64,000 nucleotides of DNA from Shewanella glacialipiscicola. Its GTDB lineage: Bacteria; Pseudomonadota; Gammaproteobacteria; Enterobacterales; Shewanellaceae. Shown here one piece after another: positions 8,784 through 17,318 of the stretch (position 1 is its first letter; every line of letters begins with the position of its first letter). The DNA is taken from the NCBI RefSeq assembly GCF_023283485.1, contig NZ_JAKILU010000004.1:186001-250000 (forward strand), in the 5' to 3' direction. Under the pieces are notes generated by a model. That model was given only the letters and a program-made list of their open reading frames with translations. It was not told the origin of the DNA and ran no database searches. The position numbers and the translations under genes were made by a program.

Positions 8784-10961
8784 TTAAAAAGGTAGTGTGT
8801 AGCCTATGGTCGCTGTGCGCCCCATGCCTTTAAAATAACGATCATTTGTACCCATAGTTTGTGAGTAATAGTTGAAATAATCCTTATTAAATAGGTTTTG
8901 TAATCCTAGGCTTAGAGTGCCGGTATAAAGTGGCATAGAAAAAGATGCATCCACTGTGGTGTAACCGTCAAATTCTGCATACTTGTTACCCGCGGCGTTT
9001 TTAAAGTCGCGATCCATGTAGTAATTGGCTTGCACACGGCTCGACATGTCATTGTCGAAGTTATGCGTCCAGAACAGGTTGATACGATTTGGCGAAATAT
9101 TGGCACCATCGAGATCAGTGTCTACTTTGTTGTCACCGTTAGAATCATATTCACCCTGCTGAATAGCAATGTTCACACCTAAATCATCATTACTGCTGAG
9201 GTAAGCGGTGACATTAGCCTCAATGCCATCGATAACACTTTTTTCCCGTTTTACGTCGTAGAAACCATCATTATTTAACGCTAAACGTGAGCCAAAATCG
9301 GTAGCTGAGCGGTAATAAGCTAATTTAGCGCTCAAGTATTCACCTTGGTAATCGGCGCCGATTTCAACGTTGTCTGTGACAATTGGCGTGAGTGCCAGTG
9401 AATCATCGATGCTAGGGTTTGCATCAGGGAAACTCTTAGCATCACGTAGAGTTCGGCCAATATCCGGCATACCAAAACCTTGGTTATAACTGGTATAAAC
9501 GCGAATGTCGGAAGTGATTTTGTAGGAAAGCCCAACGTTAACTAGGGTTTCATCGAAGGTTGCTGAGCCGCCTGCGATTTGTTTATTGCCCGCGCCCCAG
9601 AGGGTTTTATAATCATCAACTGTCAATTCGGCATGTTCGTAACGGACACCGGTAGATAAGGTTAAGTTTTCAATTAAATCATAATCTAACTGTAAATAAG
9701 GTGCGACATTGTCGTAGGTGCTTTCGGGTACCCATGAGAAGCCTGTTTTGACTAAATCTTGCTCTGTCGTGTCGCGGAAAATATCGACACCGTAGGCGGC
9801 ATCAATCCCTAAACCAGCAATATCCTTAGCAATTAATGAGCTTTTTAAGCCCCACTTAACCGAAGAGTTGCGCGATTGGTCGTAGTACAAGCTTTCGCCT
9901 TTACTGCCAATACCACATTGGATCACTTGGTCGCTACCTTCGAAAGTTGGGTCATAAAAACTGTCGAAACAGCCGCCACCATAAACCGCTTTAAAATCTT
10001 GATTAAACAGTTGTAGGTTAAGTTGTTGACCGCCAAGGTTTACGTGGGTATAAGTCAAACTGGTAGTGGTAACTTGGTTATTGGCCGCTTCCCAAGGTTG
10101 ATTTTCTTTAACTGCGCCCGTGGGAACGCCATTGGGTTTGTCACCAGCAACCGCCATCCAGTCGCCATTGTTGTCTGCCTTGTAATGGTTAACCATTAAC
10201 TCAAGACGTGACTCATCAAAATTATGCCCTAGCTTAATAAAGAAGTCGGTACTTTGGCTGTCCATCGACTCACCCTGAGTCGTGTCTACCCCAATAATAT
10301 TATGATTTGCGTCGTAATAAACCCCATTGTTGCGATAGCTGACCGAACCTATCATGTCGATAAGTTCAGACTCACCAGAAAACGCATAGCTAGTACCAAA
10401 GCTTATACCGTTAGATTTCATCGAGTCAGGCATAGTTACATCAAAACTAGCCACGTGTTCGTTATCGCCCGTGGGCTTTTTAGTAATGTAATTAATGATG
10501 CCGCCTTGGGCTCCTAAACCATGCATAGCATTGGCGCCGTGAATGATTTCGATACGTTCAATCATGGCAGGGTCGATAGTTTGACCCGAGCGGCCACCAC
10601 TACGTAATGGATTTGATTGAGGCACGCCGTCAATCATGATCAGCGGCGGACGACCACGTAGGGTTTCGCCTGTGTTACTCATCTTCTGGCGGCTTGGCGA
10701 AAAGCTCGGTGCCAAGTTACCGATAATGGTTGATAAATCTTTAGTGGTGCGGAACTGTTCTTCTAATTGCGCACGGTCGATGATAGTGACAGTATTAGGG
10801 ATTGAGCTTGGCGATTTATCCATACGGCTTGCGGTGACTGTGATTTTTTCAATCTCTTTATTTTTGTTGTTGGTCTTGCTATCAGGGGCATCTTGAGCGG
10901 CTGCAACTTGGGTTAGCGCTGCAAATACGGCTAAGGCAACAAACGAGGTTTTGAATGTCAT
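8784..10961 (-). CDS. TonB-dependent outer membrane siderophore-type receptor
   Basis: A 725-residue outer membrane receptor with a signal peptide (cleavage after AAA near residue 22), a TonB-box-like IEKITVTASR, a plug domain (about residues 50-165, with LRGRPPLIMIDGVP and ERIEIIHGANAMHGLGAQGG) and a 22-strand-type barrel ending in a C-terminal phenylalanine (IGYTLPF). The fold imports iron-siderophore complexes or similar cargo with energy from TonB-ExbBD. The Fur box about 80 bases upstream makes iron-siderophore uptake the best guess. The ligand cannot be named from sequence alone, and no siderophore synthesis or ABC transport genes are adjacent. Confidence 0.93.
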   Translation of the reverse strand: MTFKTSFVALAVFAALTQVAAAQDAPDSKTNNKNKEIEKITVTASRMDKSPSSIPNTVTIIDRAQLEEQFRTTKDLSTIIGNLAPSFSPSRQKMSNTGETLRGRPPLIMIDGVPQSNPLRSGGRSGQTIDPAMIERIEIIHGANAMHGLGAQGGIINYITKKPTGDNEHVASFDVTMPDSMKSNGISFGTSYAFSGESELIDMIGSVSYRNNGVYYDANHNIIGVDTTQGESMDSQSTDFFIKLGHNFDESRLELMVNHYKADNNGDWMAVAGDKPNGVPTGAVKENQPWEAANNQVTTTSLTYTHVNLGGQQLNLQLFNQDFKAVYGGGCFDSFYDPTFEGSDQVIQCGIGSKGESLYYDQSRNSSVKWGLKSSLIAKDIAGLGIDAAYGVDIFRDTTEQDLVKTGFSWVPESTYDNVAPYLQLDYDLIENLTLSTGVRYEHAELTVDDYKTLWGAGNKQIAGGSATFDETLVNVGLSYKITSDIRVYTSYNQGFGMPDIGRTLRDAKSFPDANPSIDDSLALTPIVTDNVEIGADYQGEYLSAKLAYYRSATDFGSRLALNNDGFYDVKREKSVIDGIEANVTAYLSSNDDLGVNIAIQQGEYDSNGDNKVDTDLDGANISPNRINLFWTHNFDNDMSSRVQANYYMDRDFKNAAGNKYAEFDGYTTVDASFSMPLYTGTLSLGLQNLFNKDYFNYYSQTMGTNDRYFKGMGRTATIGYTLPF

Positions 10962-11043
10962 ATAACTTCCAAATAAGGGCGAATGAGTTTGCTACACCGG
11001 CTCCTTTGGCATAAATAATATTCCATTAAATAGCATTACAAAT

Positions 11044-11062
11044 GATAATGATTTTCATTATT
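11044..11062 (-). promoter_or_regulatory. Fur box upstream of the TonB-dependent receptor
   Basis: GATAATGATTTTCATTATT matches the 19-base Fur consensus (GATAATGATAATCATTATC) at 16 of 19 positions and is almost fully palindromic. It lies 83-101 bases upstream of the receptor ATG, overlapping where a minus-strand -35 region would be. It predicts repression of the receptor in iron-replete cells. Confidence 0.88.
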
Positions 11063-11213
11063 GAGGATTCTAAGGCAGGAATTATTGCTTGTCTAGTCGC
11101 TTGTATCATTAATTTAATTAGGTATAGACCGCTCTTGTTGCTTTCGATTGTCTGCCCCGTAAGTGGAGGGCTATAATCGCGCCCTTTAATATTGTAATCC
11201 CATTGGCGGCATA

Positions 11214-11387
11214 ATGAATCGCAAAAAAAAGATTAATCAAACCTTGAAAAAAAAAGCGAAAAAGGCCAATGCTAAACTACAATCGAGCAATAAACCTCAA
11301 TATATTGCCAAGGCGGATAGGACAGCATTAGCCAATACAGAGCCAACGGAGTTACATGTTGTTGGCTCTGCCATCGTTGTATCCTAA
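11214..11387 (+). CDS. DUF2986 small basic protein
   Basis: A 57-residue protein starting MNRKKKINQTLKKKAKKANA, with a strongly lysine-rich first third and the segment NKPQYIAKADR. This matches the DUF2986 family, found mainly in Shewanella and relatives, whose function is unknown. The basic N-terminus suggests nucleic acid or ribosome binding, which is only inference. It is divergent from the TonB receptor gene. The C-terminal codons contain a perfect 10-base inverted repeat. Confidence 0.8.
   Translation: MNRKKKINQTLKKKAKKANAKLQSSNKPQYIAKADRTALANTEPTELHVVGSAIVVS
11338..11370. repeat. Perfect 10-base inverted repeat in the 3' part of the DUF2986 gene
   Basis: CAGAGCCAAC at 11338-11347 and GTTGGCTCTG at 11361-11370 flank a 13-base loop. 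It lies inside the coding sequence, ending 17 bases before the last base of the stop. There is no T-run directly after it, so it is not a standard intrinsic terminator, but it may slow RNA decay or transcription. Confidence 0.7.
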
Positions 11388-11415
11388 GTGCTCTTTGTTA
11401 TTGATTAAATAGCGG

Positions 11416-12759
11416 CTAGAGCAAAGCGGTTGCTAGCAGATAACCGACGGTTGATGCCGTACCCACGCCGATAAAGCCTGGAATAATGAAGCTGTGGTTA
11501 ATGATGAACTTACCTATTTTGGTTGTACCTGAACGGTCAAAGCCGATACAGGCTAAATCACTTGGATAGGTTGGCAGTACAAAATAACCGTAACTTGCTG
11601 GCAGGAAGGCAATTAAAAGTTTTGGGTCAACGCCAAGTGCCAGTCCCATCGGCGCAATTGCCGTGAGCGCAGCCGCTTGGCTGTTAACCAGTTTAGAGAT
11701 TAGAAACAGCACTAACGCATAGGTCCAAGGCTGGTTTTGCACTACATGCGATAGGTTTTCCTGCAGCACATCCATATGGCTGATGAAAAAGGTATCACTC
11801 ATCCATGCCACACCAAATACTGAAAATATTGCCACCATACCCGCTTTAAATACCGGGCCGTTAGAGATGCTCGCCGGTTTAACTTTGCAGGTCATCAGGA
11901 TAAATGCCCCTGCAATTAACATCATCATCTGGATGACTAAGTTCATCGATAATAAAGTGGATTTACCTTTAACTTCAAAGGCGGGTCGCAGCTCGCTAAA
12001 GGAGCCTAGCAATACCACCGCGGCAATAGCCACAAAGAAAATCCCTGTCGCCCAGTAAGATTCTTTCGGAAAGCGCTGATTTAACAGGGTTTCGCTTTTG
12101 TCATAGATAAAGGCTCTTTGAACAGGATCTTTAATGCGTTCTTGAAACTCCTCGTCCTTATCTAAATCTTTGCCGCGACGTAGGCTCCAAAGTGCGGCGG
12201 CCATGACGCCACAAAGTGATGCAGGTACTGACACCATTAAAATTTCGAGCAGGTTATAGGCGCGTCCTACACCTTGCTGCGCGGCAAGGATGGATACCAT
12301 AGACACCACAGCGACCGACACGGGCGAGGCACAAATCGCCATTTGCGAAGCAATAGACGCTACCGCCATTGGGCGTTCTGGGCGGATATTTTTCTTCAGC
12401 GCGATATCAGAAATAATCGGGAACATAGTATAAACAACATGGCCCGTACCGCAGAGGAAGGTCAGCGTCCAGGTTGTTAATGGTGCCAGTATGGTGATGT
12501 ATTGTGGATGACGGCGCAGTAGACGCTCGGCAAATTGCATCATCACATCTAAACCGCCAGCCGTTTGTAATACCGATGCGCAACCAATGACCGCTAAAAT
12601 AGTTAACATCACTTGCACTGGCGGTTGCCCGGGGGCTAAGCCAAAGACAAAAATCAGTAAAAAAAGACCAATGCCGCTGATGAGCCCCAGTCCCATACCC
12701 CCATAACGCGTACCTAACAATAAGCAGCTAAGTACAATTATAAATTCCATTAAAATCAT
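11416..12759 (-). CDS. dcuB: Anaerobic C4-dicarboxylate transporter, DcuB type
   Basis: Inner-membrane carrier of the DcuA/DcuB family (447 residues, about 10-12 membrane helices), which exchanges fumarate, malate or aspartate for succinate during fumarate respiration. Family-typical runs include GLDVMMQFAERLLRRHPQY near residues 69-87, FLCGTGHVVYTMFPIISD near residues 101-118, NIRPERPMAVASIASQM and ASPVSVAVVSMVSILA. The translation starts MILMEF; the internal ATG three codons later is an alternative start. The gene is single, followed downstream by the convergent DUF2986 gene. A CRP-like palindrome lies about 340 bases upstream. Confidence 0.93.
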   Translation of the reverse strand: MILMEFIIVLSCLLLGTRYGGMGLGLISGIGLFLLIFVFGLAPGQPPVQVMLTILAVIGCASVLQTAGGLDVMMQFAERLLRRHPQYITILAPLTTWTLTFLCGTGHVVYTMFPIISDIALKKNIRPERPMAVASIASQMAICASPVSVAVVSMVSILAAQQGVGRAYNLLEILMVSVPASLCGVMAAALWSLRRGKDLDKDEEFQERIKDPVQRAFIYDKSETLLNQRFPKESYWATGIFFVAIAAVVLLGSFSELRPAFEVKGKSTLLSMNLVIQMMMLIAGAFILMTCKVKPASISNGPVFKAGMVAIFSVFGVAWMSDTFFISHMDVLQENLSHVVQNQPWTYALVLFLISKLVNSQAAALTAIAPMGLALGVDPKLLIAFLPASYGYFVLPTYPSDLACIGFDRSGTTKIGKFIINHSFIIPGFIGVGTASTVGYLLATALL

Positions 12760-13267
12760 TTGATTTACCTCTGCGGAATCTACCGCTTAGTGAGTCATTG
12801 AGTGATTAAATATCCTTAAAATCATTCTGCTAAGTAAAAATGTAGAAAAAGTTGCGCTGGCGCATGGTGTCAATAAAAAAGTGTATGAGATTTGTTGGGA
12901 GTTTGATCTAGCGCTAGAAAATCACTGGGATGAGTGCATTCTGGTTAATAAATTTACTGGTTAGCAAGAAGGTGTTTACCCGCGGGTGAATCAGACGAAT
13001 GCACTAACTAAAGTTGTCACACCGCTCGGATGATTAAAGCGCGAACACGCAGTGATGGATGGTGATGAGCTAAATTGATTTACTGTGGGGATATCTGTGC
13101 TAATTCACACAGCATAGGATCCGTATTTTTTTGCATTCCTATAAACATATGGCCGATATCAAGCTGTTGTTGGATGTGATAAAGGCTAATCGATAGCTAA
13201 TGGATAATCGCTAAGTGGGCAAATACCATGGCAAATCTAAATATTTTGGTATGGTATTTATGCTGTT
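12760..13267. other. Intergenic region between dcuB and the DAACS symporter gene
   Basis: About 508 bases without a credible gene. It holds the upstream control region of dcuB, including a CRP-like site at 13095-13112 and a 10-base palindrome CTAGCGCTAG at 12907-12916. AAATACCAT (13221-13229) and ATGGTATTT (13251-13259) form a long-loop inverted repeat just after the 3' end of the symporter gene; it lacks a proper T-run and is a weak terminator candidate. Confidence 0.55.
13095..13112. promoter_or_regulatory. CRP-like binding site
   Basis: CTGTG and CACAG flank 8 bases, giving TGTGC-N6-ACACA, which matches the CRP core TGTGA-N6-TCACA at 8 of 10 positions with correct spacing. CRP is known as an activator of anaerobic respiration genes in Shewanella, and dcuB is a plausible target. 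The distance to the dcuB start, about 340 bases, is long, so this is tentative. Confidence 0.45.
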
Positions 13268-14464
13268 TTAGAGCCGTTTGTGGTTGAGTCGCTCGATAAT
13301 CTGACAGGCATTTAAATCGTGTACCACGTTAATCACCGTCGATGGTGCATCGGTAATCGCGCCAATCACCACTAAAATTGGAATAGTTTCCATCGGTAAG
13401 CCTAAGGTGGTGACAATAAAAATCTCCCCAAGAAAAGCACCGCCCGGCACACCGCCGATAATAAAAGCTGATAAAACTGAAATCAAAATCGTCACCATAA
13501 ACACATCTACGGTGAAATCTAATCCGAGTAACGAGTAGATAAACACGATTTTTAAGGCCGTGATGATCGCAGCGCCGCCTTTATTTAAGTTAACCAATAA
13601 AGGCAAGCTGATATCGGCAATCTCGGGCTTGATGCCCATCTTCAGTGCGGTTCTTAAGGTCACAGGTAAGGTCGCCAATGACGATGTAGTGCCCAGTGCC
13701 GTCACTGCGGGTTCTAGGGCGAAGCGCCAGAATTGTTTAACCCCTTGCGTGCCCCCGCCAACCCAAGCGTAAAAGGTGGAACCCACAGTGAGATAAATAA
13801 AACAGGCGACCATAAATAAGCCAACTGCGCGGGCAAAAGTAACCACGAGCTGCGGGTCTTGGCTGGCCATTGTCGAGGCAAAATAGGCACCCAACCCCAA
13901 AGGGGAGGCAACCATAATGATCGAGACAATCTTCATGATAACGGTATTAAAACTGTCGAGTAATGCCGAGACTTTTCTGCCGTCTTCTCCCGATTGACCT
14001 ATGGCAACCCCCGCAATCACCGACATAATAATGAGTGCTAAAATATTGGATTTGGATAACAAACCTGAAAAGTCATTGGTAGTCAGCAGGCCGACAAAAT
14101 CCATCGTCCCCGCCGTATCGCTAATGGTTTGATTAAGATCGAGAGTAACGCCTTGAGCGGGGTCAAAAAACAAGGCCAGTCCGATAATACCAACCGCGGG
14201 AATTATCGCCATCACAATCGACACTGCCATGATAGACACTAACAGCGCGCCGAGTTTCTTTAAATCCGTCATACGGGCAATCGATGAAGTCACGCTAATC
14301 GCGACCAGCGGTACGATAATCATAAACAATAAATTTAAGAAAATTTGCCCCATAGGTTTGAGCTTAAGCGCCGCCTCTGGCCACACAACCCCCAGCGCGC
14401 CGCCAAGTAGCAAAGCGCTCAGTAGCACTATCGAATCTTTATAAGGTTTTATCTTCTGCCACAT
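13268..14464 (-). CDS. Sodium:dicarboxylate symporter (DAACS family)
   Basis: A 398-residue inner-membrane sodium-coupled carrier for dicarboxylates or acidic amino acids. It has about eight membrane helices plus re-entrant loops. Family signatures are the serine-rich hairpin TALGTTSSLATLPVTL (about residues 254-269), the NKGGAAI stretch in place of the usual NMDGTA helix-7 motif, and GGVPGGAFLGE. The NLNKGGAA variant suggests a subfamily with different cation or substrate coordination from GltP/DctA; that is inference. It lies between dcuB and glnA on the same strand but with large gaps, so it is probably its own unit. Confidence 0.88.
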   Translation of the reverse strand: MWQKIKPYKDSIVLLSALLLGGALGVVWPEAALKLKPMGQIFLNLLFMIIVPLVAISVTSSIARMTDLKKLGALLVSIMAVSIVMAIIPAVGIIGLALFFDPAQGVTLDLNQTISDTAGTMDFVGLLTTNDFSGLLSKSNILALIIMSVIAGVAIGQSGEDGRKVSALLDSFNTVIMKIVSIIMVASPLGLGAYFASTMASQDPQLVVTFARAVGLFMVACFIYLTVGSTFYAWVGGGTQGVKQFWRFALEPAVTALGTTSSLATLPVTLRTALKMGIKPEIADISLPLLVNLNKGGAAIITALKIVFIYSLLGLDFTVDVFMVTILISVLSAFIIGGVPGGAFLGEIFIVTTLGLPMETIPILVVIGAITDAPSTVINVVHDLNACQIIERLNHKRL

Positions 14465-14985
14465 AGGTAAACGCCTATTGTTATTTTTATGAATAAGTTG
14501 CGTCCAAATGACAAGAGTGAATCGTGCTGCATGGACATTCTCAAGCTAGCGAGTCGCGTGCTATAGCGCAAGAACTGATTGGTTATAAACCGCTTAAATC
14601 TACGAAAGGGAGTTGATAACCTTATCGCCTTCGGCCATTGATTCAATCCAAACTCATTGAAGCTTTCCACAAAGCTAGAACTTAAATACTGTCGCTTAGC
14701 TCGGCGTTAGCCCATGTAAACATTAATCTGAAATATGCCAAATAGAACATTTACCCTCATATGTTTTTATCTAAAAATAAGTTGTTTTTAAACTCGAAAA
14801 GTACCATTCAAGCTCACGTGAATAAACTCATACGAAGAAGCATTATCTAATGCTCGTGATATCTAGCTAAACCCTCAGAAATGCTTAGTTATAAACACTT
14901 GGCTCAATTCAACATATTGCCTAATTGCCTAAATACATAAAAAAAGCCCCGACGAGTCGGGGCTTAATCAATTTGCCAGTAAGGA
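14465..14985. other. Intergenic region between the DAACS symporter gene and glnA
   Basis: About 521 AT-rich bases. Only the glnA terminator at 14939-14965 and, presumably, the symporter promoter are here. A 73-codon minus-strand frame at 14449-14670 has no family character and overlaps the symporter start, so I do not call it. Confidence 0.55.
14939..14965 (-). terminator. Intrinsic terminator of glnA
   Basis: On the minus strand, AAGCCCCGAC and GTCGGGGCTT form a GC-rich stem followed by a run of seven Ts, about 20 bases after the glnA stop. Confidence 0.92.
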
Positions 14986-16398
14986 TTACAAGCTGTAGTA
15001 CATTTCAAACTCAAGTGGGTGAGTTGTACGTGCTACACGCTCTGCTTCTGCCGTTTTCAGTACGATATAAGACTGGATAAAATCTTTACTGAACACGCCG
15101 CCTTTAGTCAGGAACTCATGGTTAGCTTGTAGATTTTCAAGGGCGTTTTCTAAAGACGTAGCTACTTGTGGTATTTCTGCCGCTTCTTCTGGAGGCAAGT
15201 CATACAAGTCTTTGTCCATTGCTTCGCCTGGGTGGATCTTGTTTTGAATACCATCAAGACCCGCCATCAACAGTGCAGAGAAACCTAAATAAGGGTTTGC
15301 ATGTGGATCGGGGAAACGTGCTTCGATACGACGGCCTTTCGGGCTTGGTACCACTGGAATACGGATTGATGCACTGCGGTTACGGGCTGAGTATGCCAAC
15401 ATAACAGGTGCTTCAAAATGGGGCACTAAACGCTTGTAAGAGTTAGTGCTTGGGTTAGTGAAGGCGTTTAACGAGCGAGCATGCTTGATGATGCCGCCAA
15501 TAAAGAATAATGCCATTTCACTTAAACCAGCGTATTTGTCACCAGCGAACAAGTTAACGCCATCTTTAGCTAAAGATAGGTGAACGTGCATACCGCTACC
15601 GTTGTCGCCAACGATAGGTTTAGGCATAAATGTCGCTGTCTTGCCGTAAGCGTGCGCCATATTGTGCACGACATACTTTAGAATTTGGATTTCATCTGCT
15701 TTTTTAGTGAGTGTGTTAAAGCGAGTGGCGATTTCGTTTTGACCCGCCGTCGCTACTTCGTGGTGATGGGCTTCAACCACTTGGCCCAACTCTTCTAGCA
15801 CTAAGCACATCGCGCTACGTAAATCTTGTGATGAGTCAACGGGGGCAACTGGGAAGTAGCCGCCTTTAGCAAATGGCCTGTGGCCTGTGTTGCCGCCTTC
15901 GTAGCTAGTGCCTGAGTTCCATGCCGCTTCTTTCGCATCAATTTTCACGAAACAACCTGACATATCAGTGCCAAAACGCACGTCGTCAAATAGGAAGAAT
16001 TCTGGTTCTGGACCCACTAATACTGTGTCAGCGATGCCAGTAGAGATAAGATAAGCTTCAGCTCTTTTAGCAATAGAGCGTGGATCGCGATCGTAACCCG
16101 TCATGGTACCAGGTTCAAGAATGTCACAACGCAGAAGCGCTGTAGTTTCTTCAGTAAAAGGATCGAGCATAAAAGTGGTTGGATCTGGCATCATCACCAT
16201 GTCTGACTCATTAATGCTCTTCCAGCCCGCCATAGAAGAACCGTCGAACATTTTGCCATCTTCAAAAAAATCGGCATCAACCTGATGGGTAGGAATAGAT
16301 ATGTGCTGTTCTTTACCTTGAGTATCGGTAAAGCGTAAATCGACAAATTTAACTTCTAACTCTTGAAGTTGCTGTAAAACTGATTCAACTGACGACAT
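14986..16398 (-). CDS. glnA: Glutamine synthetase, type I
   Basis: Makes glutamine from glutamate, ammonia and ATP; a dodecamer in the cytoplasm and the main entry of ammonia at low supply. The protein has 470 residues. Seen motifs: [18 protein letters not shown] (latch region), [12 protein letters not shown] (metal-binding glutamates), [11 protein letters not shown] (active-site H), [10 protein letters not shown] and the adenylylation loop [12 protein letters not shown] with its Tyr near residue 398. The adenylylation loop marks the GlnE-regulated subtype. I choose the ATG at 16398 behind GGAGG; a TTG two codons earlier is less likely. No ntrBC genes follow. A sigma-54 promoter and NtrC box precede it. 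Confidence 0.97.
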   Translation of the reverse strand: MSSVESVLQQLQELEVKFVDLRFTDTQGKEQHISIPTHQVDADFFEDGKMFDGSSMAGWKSINESDMVMMPDPTTFMLDPFTEETTALLRCDILEPGTMTGYDRDPRSIAKRAEAYLISTGIADTVLVGPEPEFFLFDDVRFGTDMSGCFVKIDAKEAAWNSGTSYEGGNTGHRPFAKGGYFPVAPVDSSQDLRSAMCLVLEELGQVVEAHHHEVATAGQNEIATRFNTLTKKADEIQILKYVVHNMAHAYGKTATFMPKPIVGDNGSGMHVHLSLAKDGVNLFAGDKYAGLSEMALFFIGGIIKHARSLNAFTNPSTNSYKRLVPHFEAPVMLAYSARNRSASIRIPVVPSPKGRRIEARFPDPHANPYLGFSALLMAGLDGIQNKIHPGEAMDKDLYDLPPEEAAEIPQVATSLENALENLQANHEFLTKGGVFSKDFIQSYIVLKTAEAERVARTTHPLEFEMYYSL

Positions 16399-16485
16399 TC
16401 TCAAACCTCCGGTAGGGTAAAGGGTAAGCCCTTCTATAATCTTTTAACTCAAATATTGATGTTGAGCCAAACTGACAAGCTTTAA

Positions 16486-16501
16486 AGCGATATCTATGCC
16501 A
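16486..16501 (-). promoter_or_regulatory. Sigma-54 (RpoN) promoter of glnA
   Basis: Read on the minus strand it is TGGCATAGATATCGCT. Compared with TGGCACG-N4-TTGCW it keeps the invariant GG and GC at the correct spacing and matches 9 of 12 defined positions. It lies about 90 bases before the glnA ATG, giving a start of transcription near 16475. Confidence 0.75.
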
Positions 16502-16563
16502 ACAATCTAACTTATTGATTAGCATTAATTATAATCTATCTTGTTCGTTGTTGATTTTGTACT

Positions 16564-16580
16564 TGCACCTTAATGGTGCT
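16564..16580 (-). promoter_or_regulatory. NtrC (GlnG) enhancer site for glnA
   Basis: TGCACC-TTAAT-GGTGCT matches the NtrC palindrome TGCACC-N5-GGTGCA at 11 of 12 positions. It is centred about 97 bases upstream of the predicted sigma-54 transcription start, a normal enhancer distance. A second half-site GGTGCG at 16616-16621 lies about 45 bases further up. Confidence 0.82.
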
Positions 16581-17240
16581 TTCGTTTGTAGCATTTCAGT
16601 GCATAAGCCCATTTTGGTGCGCACAATTATTGGCTCATATCAACGGCACCGAGATAAGCATTTTTAGATAGACGCTCTATATAAACACTCTGAGCTGGCT
16701 AGATGCCTTCTGGCGATGATGAGTGCGGCTTCGTTTGCTCAACTATGCCACGTATTGAGAGGTAAATAAGGTTTTATCATCATGTTATCAAGCATTAATG
16801 TGTTTTTCTGCGCGAAATGTCTGTGCTGTTTGCTGGCCGCGAGAAATACATCATATCTAATTGCCGTTAGGGCGTTAATTATGTTCGCCTTTGCAATACT
16901 GAGTGACTGAGCGCTTTAGGCGCTTAATATGATACTGGCGCTAAGGTTTTTTGACGAAAGCTTAGTGGAAGGATTGGAAAAAACTGAGTTACATTCAGTG
17001 GCTGTTTAAATTGTCGCCATTTATTACTATTTTATGTGTTAAAGACATCAAATTCATTACCTTAACTCTATTTTTTACGATAGAAACAGTCATCAAGTCA
17101 TGCTTTTACTGTGGCTCTAGGGGATTTAACCCAATGGGATATTGAGGGAAACAAGCCAAGGTTTGATTGATTTTTATATAAGTGTTCAAAAATAATCCTG
17201 TGCGCCAAGGCCGCGCTGGAGTAGAATGGCACGCTTTTTA

Positions 17241-17269
17241 TTATGGAGGATCCAATTAGATCTCCATAA
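17241..17269 (+). repeat. Imperfect hairpin in the typA leader
   Basis: TTATGGAG(G)ATC at 17241-17252 pairs with GATCTCCATAA at 17259-17269, leaving one bulged G and a 6-base loop. It ends 50 bases before the GTG start of typA and contains a GGAGG that is not in front of any real start, so it could be a structured leader element. Confidence 0.6.
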
Positions 17270-17318
17270 CGAATTACTGAAATATCCCTATTTTTGTTTG
17301 ATGGTAAGAGGTTTATCC

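Larger units (their letters stand above)
16399..17318. other. Divergent control region between glnA and typA
   Basis: About 920 bases with no credible gene. On the glnA side it contains a sigma-54 promoter (16486-16501) and NtrC box (16564-16580), plus a weaker half-site GGTGCG at 16616-16621. On the typA side it contains an imperfect hairpin at 17241-17269. The middle, about 16640-17200, shows nothing I can identify. Confidence 0.6.

Noticed and set aside
14449..14670. 73-codon minus-strand frame upstream of the DAACS symporter
   Set aside because: It overlaps the symporter start, has no ribosome site and a composition unlike real proteins here.
16561..16580. TGCACC...GGTGC read as a sigma-54 promoter
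   Set aside because: The spacing of GC elements does not fit -24/-12; it fits the NtrC palindrome instead, and a better sigma-54 element lies at 16486-16501.
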